NCBI GenBank assembly: GCA_964440285.1
Contig: CAYTRV010000036.1
Coordinates: 1-16,479 of the forward strand
Source of the DNA: CALMEC01 sp964440285
GTDB lineage: Bacteria; Actinomycetota; Thermoleophilia; Miltoncostaeales; Miltoncostaeaceae
DNA: 16,479 bases
Direction: 5' to 3'
The position numbers and the translations under genes were made by a program. Positions 14,024-16,479 of the stretch are shown in pieces (within the stretch, counting starts at the first letter, position 1; the number at the start of each line of letters is the position of its first letter). The notes beneath the pieces were generated by a model that ran no database searches, was not told the origin of the DNA, and worked only from the letters and a program-made list of their open reading frames with translations.

Positions 14024-15669
14024 CGCTGGATCTCGGGACCATGGACGGCGCGATCGTACGTGTCGTGGGTGATGCCGCGCTCGCGGAGCTCCACCTTGCG
14101 CACCCGCGCCGTGGGCGTCTTCGGGAGCTCCGCCATGACCCGAACGTAGCGGGGCACGGCGAAGTACGGCATGCGGTCGGCGCAATGGGTCAGCAGGTCG
14201 TGGTGGTCGACGCCCTCCTCGCACGGCACGACGCAGACGAGGATCTCGTCCTCGGCTCCGGCGCCCTCGGCCGCGCACACGGCGATCGCGGCGGCCTCGA
14301 GCACCCGGGGGTGCGAGGTGACGACGGCCTCAACCTCCATCGAGGAGACGTTCTCGCCGCGGCGGCGGATGTAGTCCTTGACGCGGTCCATGAAGTAGAC
14401 GTATCCGTCCTCGTCCATGCGGCCGAGGTCACCGGTGTGGAGCTTGAGGTTGCGGAAGTCGTCGGCCGTCTTCTCCGGCATTCCGGCGTAGGTGCGCATC
14501 ACGATGTTCGGCAGCTTCATGTCGACGACGATCTCGCCAGCCAGGCCGGCCGGGACGGGCAGGTCGGTGTCGGGGTCCACGATGGACACATCGAAGCCCG
14601 GAGTGGCGACGCCGCACGACCCGACCCGCACCGGGACCCCGGGAGGGTGGTAGGTCACCATCCCGGTCTCGGTCAGGCCGTAGCCCTCGGTGAACCGGAT
14701 GCCGAAGCGCTCCTGGAACTCGTGGAAGATGTCCCGAGGGGCCGGCATCGCCATGATGCGGGTCACGCCGTGTGCGCGGTCGAGGTCGCTCGGGGGCGTG
14801 TTCCACAGGAAGTAGTTCATCGCGCTCACCGTGTTGAGCACGGTCGCCTCGGCGTCGATGACCTGCTGCCAGAACTGCTGCGACGAGTACCGCTCGGCGT
14901 ACGCGATGCGGGCGCCGGCGATCATCGCGGGGTAGGCGGCGAGCACCTGTGCGTTGGAGTGGAACAGCGGCAGGCACGAGAAGAACGTGTCGTCGGCGTT
15001 TACCTCGCAGACGTTGTTGTAGGTGCGTCCGGAGAAGTAGTCGGAGGCGTGCTGCTTGACGGCCCCCTTGCTGCGGCCGGTGGTGCCCGAGGTGAACATG
15101 ATGCGCGCGTCGTCGGTCCACTGCACCTCGACGTCGGGCTCCGCGTCCGGGGCGTCCCAGAGTGCCTCGAACGGCTCCCATCGGATGGCCGGGTCGGGTC
15201 CTGCGGGCCGCGTAGAGCGCCAGACGATGACGTGCTCGAGCAGGGGGAGCTCGCCCGCGATCCGGTCGATCCGGTCGAGGTACTCGTCGGAGACGATCAG
15301 GAACCTCGCGCGCGGCAGGTTGATGACCCACGAGAGGAAGTCGCCGCGGTAGGCGGTGTTGACGGGGCACTGCACGCCGCCGGCCTTCTGGATGCCGAAC
15401 CAGGCGGGAATGTTGTCCTCGCAGTTCGGCATGAGCATCGCGATGGCTTCGCCCTTTCGAAGGCCGTGGGCGACGAGCGCGTTCGCGATGCGGTTGGCGC
15501 GGGCGTTGACCTCCCCGTAGGACAACCACGACCCGGATGCGAAGCGGAAGTAGTCGCGGTCAGGGTGCGCCTCCGCCCGCTCTCGCAGGATGCGCGGCAT
15601 CACCCACCCGGTCGGGTCCTCACGCCGGTACCAGTCGCTCCATTCGCCCACGGGGCGGAACTCAAGCAC
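14020..15669 (-). CDS. acyl-CoA synthetase / AMP-dependent ligase (ANL family, CaiC-like)
   Basis: A 549-residue adenylate-forming ligase. Motifs are complete: the phosphate loop TSGTTGRSKG (193-202), YGLTETG (330-336), HTGD with D414, the hinge R429 in FMDRVKDYIRRRGENVSSME, and the C-terminal catalytic lysine, probably K525 (TPTARVRKVELR). It should activate a carboxylic acid with ATP and attach coenzyme A. The overall pattern (RRRGENVSSMEVE, FHSNAQ) resembles crotonobetaine/carnitine-CoA ligase and related enzymes, but the acid cannot be named. The start is a GTG at 15669 without a clear Shine-Dalgarno sequence; a GTG at codon 7 is an alternative. It is the first gene of a four-gene operon, downstream of a region with GTGAC repeats. 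Confidence 0.9.
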   Translation of the reverse strand: MLEFRPVGEWSDWYRREDPTGWVMPRILRERAEAHPDRDYFRFASGSWLSYGEVNARANRIANALVAHGLRKGEAIAMLMPNCEDNIPAWFGIQKAGGVQCPVNTAYRGDFLSWVINLPRARFLIVSDEYLDRIDRIAGELPLLEHVIVWRSTRPAGPDPAIRWEPFEALWDAPDAEPDVEVQWTDDARIMFTSGTTGRSKGAVKQHASDYFSGRTYNNVCEVNADDTFFSCLPLFHSNAQVLAAYPAMIAGARIAYAERYSSQQFWQQVIDAEATVLNTVSAMNYFLWNTPPSDLDRAHGVTRIMAMPAPRDIFHEFQERFGIRFTEGYGLTETGMVTYHPPGVPVRVGSCGVATPGFDVSIVDPDTDLPVPAGLAGEIVVDMKLPNIVMRTYAGMPEKTADDFRNLKLHTGDLGRMDEDGYVYFMDRVKDYIRRRGENVSSMEVEAVVTSHPRVLEAAAIAVCAAEGAGAEDEILVCVVPCEEGVDHHDLLTHCADRMPYFAVPRYVRVMAELPKTPTARVRKVELRERGITHDTYDRAVHGPEIQR

Positions 15670-15999
15670 ACGCGGGGGGTTCTGCGTACCCGCGATCGAA
15701 TCCCGAAGCTGACCTGTGGCCTATCCCCCGGCCAGCCGAATCGTTCCGGCCGGCGAGTCGGGTGACCCGTCGTCCCGGGCAACTGAAGGTGACGGGTCAA
15801 GGTGACGGTGAAGCACCCTCAAAGTGACGCGGGCACCTCAAGAGTGACGTGGTGAGGTGACACCGTGGCTGCCGCGAGGTCACGCCCCTGGACCGGGACC
15901 GTGAATCGCCCGGGGACCGCACGCCGAACGCAGCTGGACCCCCCGATTGTTCGTTGCCCGGGAGCGGGACGTGACCCTCACGCAGAAGTTGCGGGCGCC
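15670..15999. other. 330-bp non-coding region
   Basis: No reading frame here looks coding. It lies between the end of the right-edge gene and the start of the acyl-CoA synthetase, both on the minus strand, so it should hold the promoter of the synthetase operon. It contains the GTGAC repeat array, the dyads CGGGTGACCCG (15759-15769) and CGTGA-CCC-TCACG (15970-15982), and a CCGGCC/GGCCGG pair (15728-15753). No clear -10 box sits next to the synthetase start. Confidence 0.5.
15762..15864 (+). repeat. array of GTGAC direct repeats
   Basis: Six GTGAC cores occur in about 100 bp, starting at 15762, 15789, 15802, 15824, 15844 and 15857. Copies two and three are adjacent 13-mers (TGAAGGTGACGGG and TCAAGGTGACGGT). 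Copies four and five keep TCAA(A/GA)GTGACG. Spacings of the last five are 13, 22, 20 and 13 bases, so most lie one or two helical turns apart. The array could be a multi-site operator or a remnant of the repeat-containing end of a mobile element. Confidence 0.55.
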
Positions 16000-16479
16000 C
16001 TATCCCACTCGGACCAGGGCCGAGCGCACCCGGACCAGGCCTCGGCCGTAGCGGGCGTCGAAGGAGCCCTGCAGGTCGCCGGCGTCCAGCACGACGTCGA
16101 CGTCGACGTGGCTGTCGACGATGTCGACGCTGCCACCCAGGCGGTTGGTCGGAGGGAGGGCTGCGATCGTCTGCGTGAGGATCCTGCCGAGCACGCGTTC
16201 GGAGCGTCCGCGCTGGGTCACGCACAGGTTGCCGCGGAAGAGGCGTCGCAGCCGCGTCCTGTGGGTCGCGACGTCGCGGACGACGCGGACGTTCACCACG
16301 GTGCGGGCCCCGGTCCGGTCGACCCAGTACTCCCCGAGGTCGCCGCGTCGCGTGGGATACCGGATCGCGGCGGAGCCCAGCACGGCGTTCCAGTGCGGGT
16401 TCCCCTGCCCCCGGCGGATCCACCCGCCCGCGGGTGGCCGGCACCGTGTGCGGAAGCTCGGGCGCGCGTTGCTCGCGAA
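16000..16479 (-). CDS. unrecognised protein, C-terminal 159 residues
   Basis: The minus-strand frame is open from the right window edge to a TAG at 16000, so the start lies outside the window. Codons end mostly in G or C with rare exceptions, as in real genes here. I do not recognise the family. The visible part starts with a basic stretch, then GNPHWNAVLGSAAIRY, EYWVDRTGARTVVNVRVV, a basic helix (THRTRLRRLFRG), and a terminal region of alternating Val and Asp (SVDIVDSHVDVDVVLDAGDL) that looks like beta strands. There is no membrane segment. An internal GTG at 16383 could serve as a start for a 127-residue version, but the frame stays open beyond it. Confidence 0.55.
   Translation of the reverse strand, partial: FASNARPSFRTRCRPPAGGWIRRGQGNPHWNAVLGSAAIRYPTRRGDLGEYWVDRTGARTVVNVRVVRDVATHRTRLRRLFRGNLCVTQRGRSERVLGRILTQTIAALPPTNRLGGSVDIVDSHVDVDVVLDAGDLQGSFDARYGRGLVRVRSALVRVG

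Noticed and set aside
14041..15765. 574-codon plus-strand open frame opposite the acyl-CoA synthetase
   Set aside because: It mirrors the synthetase codons; rich in Val, Gly, Asp and His with no motif, a common artefact of high GC at third positions.
15762..15864. CRISPR array
   Set aside because: Repeats are 5-13 bases with irregular short spacing and there are no cas genes.
15797..16444. 215-codon minus-strand open frame at the right edge
   Set aside because: It lies in a different frame from the better supported 16000-16479 frame, is dominated by Arg, Pro and Gly, and runs through the GTGAC repeats.

Overview
The window is very GC-rich with strongly G/C-ending codons, many GTG starts and long spurious antisense reading frames. 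Together with an Eis-type acetyltransferase, an aerobic CODH-like cox cluster and several apparently leaderless starts, this suggests a member of the Actinomycetota. No marker gene here fixes the class. A run of ten Ns inside moaA shows the source is a draft or metagenome-derived assembly.

Left edge (1-1811): the first 27 codons of a DUF255/YyaL thioredoxin-like gene run off the left end on the minus strand. Divergent to it is a coiled-coil protein with a C-terminal J domain. A MocA-type molybdopterin cytidylyltransferase overlaps the end of that gene.

Molybdo-hydroxylase cluster (1893-9641): coxD (MoxR ATPase) and coxE (VWA protein) read leftward, with an orphan Phd/YefM antitoxin behind them. 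xdhC/coxF, coxG, coxS, coxL and coxM read rightward as a tightly packed operon from the shared 101-bp divergent region. Subunit order S-L-M and an AVRGAGR active-site loop without cysteine place the enzyme with the form II / CODH-like group, so CO is not a safe substrate call. CoxD and CoxE would mature the active site, XdhC/CoxF would help deliver or sulfurate the cofactor, MocA would make the cytosine-dinucleotide cofactor, and CoxG would link the enzyme to the membrane. A 15-bp hairpin ends the operon.

Middle (9651-11446): a complete vapBC-type pair with an inverted-repeat operator, whose PIN toxin lacks one expected catalytic aspartate, then moaA, the first step of molybdenum-cofactor synthesis. 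With mocA this makes the window a molybdenum enzyme and cofactor neighbourhood.

Right part (11453-15669, minus strand): a four-gene overlapping operon reading leftward: an acyl-CoA synthetase, an 85-residue unknown protein, an Eis-like N-acetyltransferase and a membrane glycosyltransferase of the HpnB/CrtQ type. The gene set suggests lipid or small-molecule modification, but the product is unknown. Upstream lies a 330-bp non-coding stretch with an array of GTGAC repeats, then the 3' part of an unrecognised gene that runs off the right end. I saw no tRNA, rRNA, CRISPR array or intact insertion sequence.
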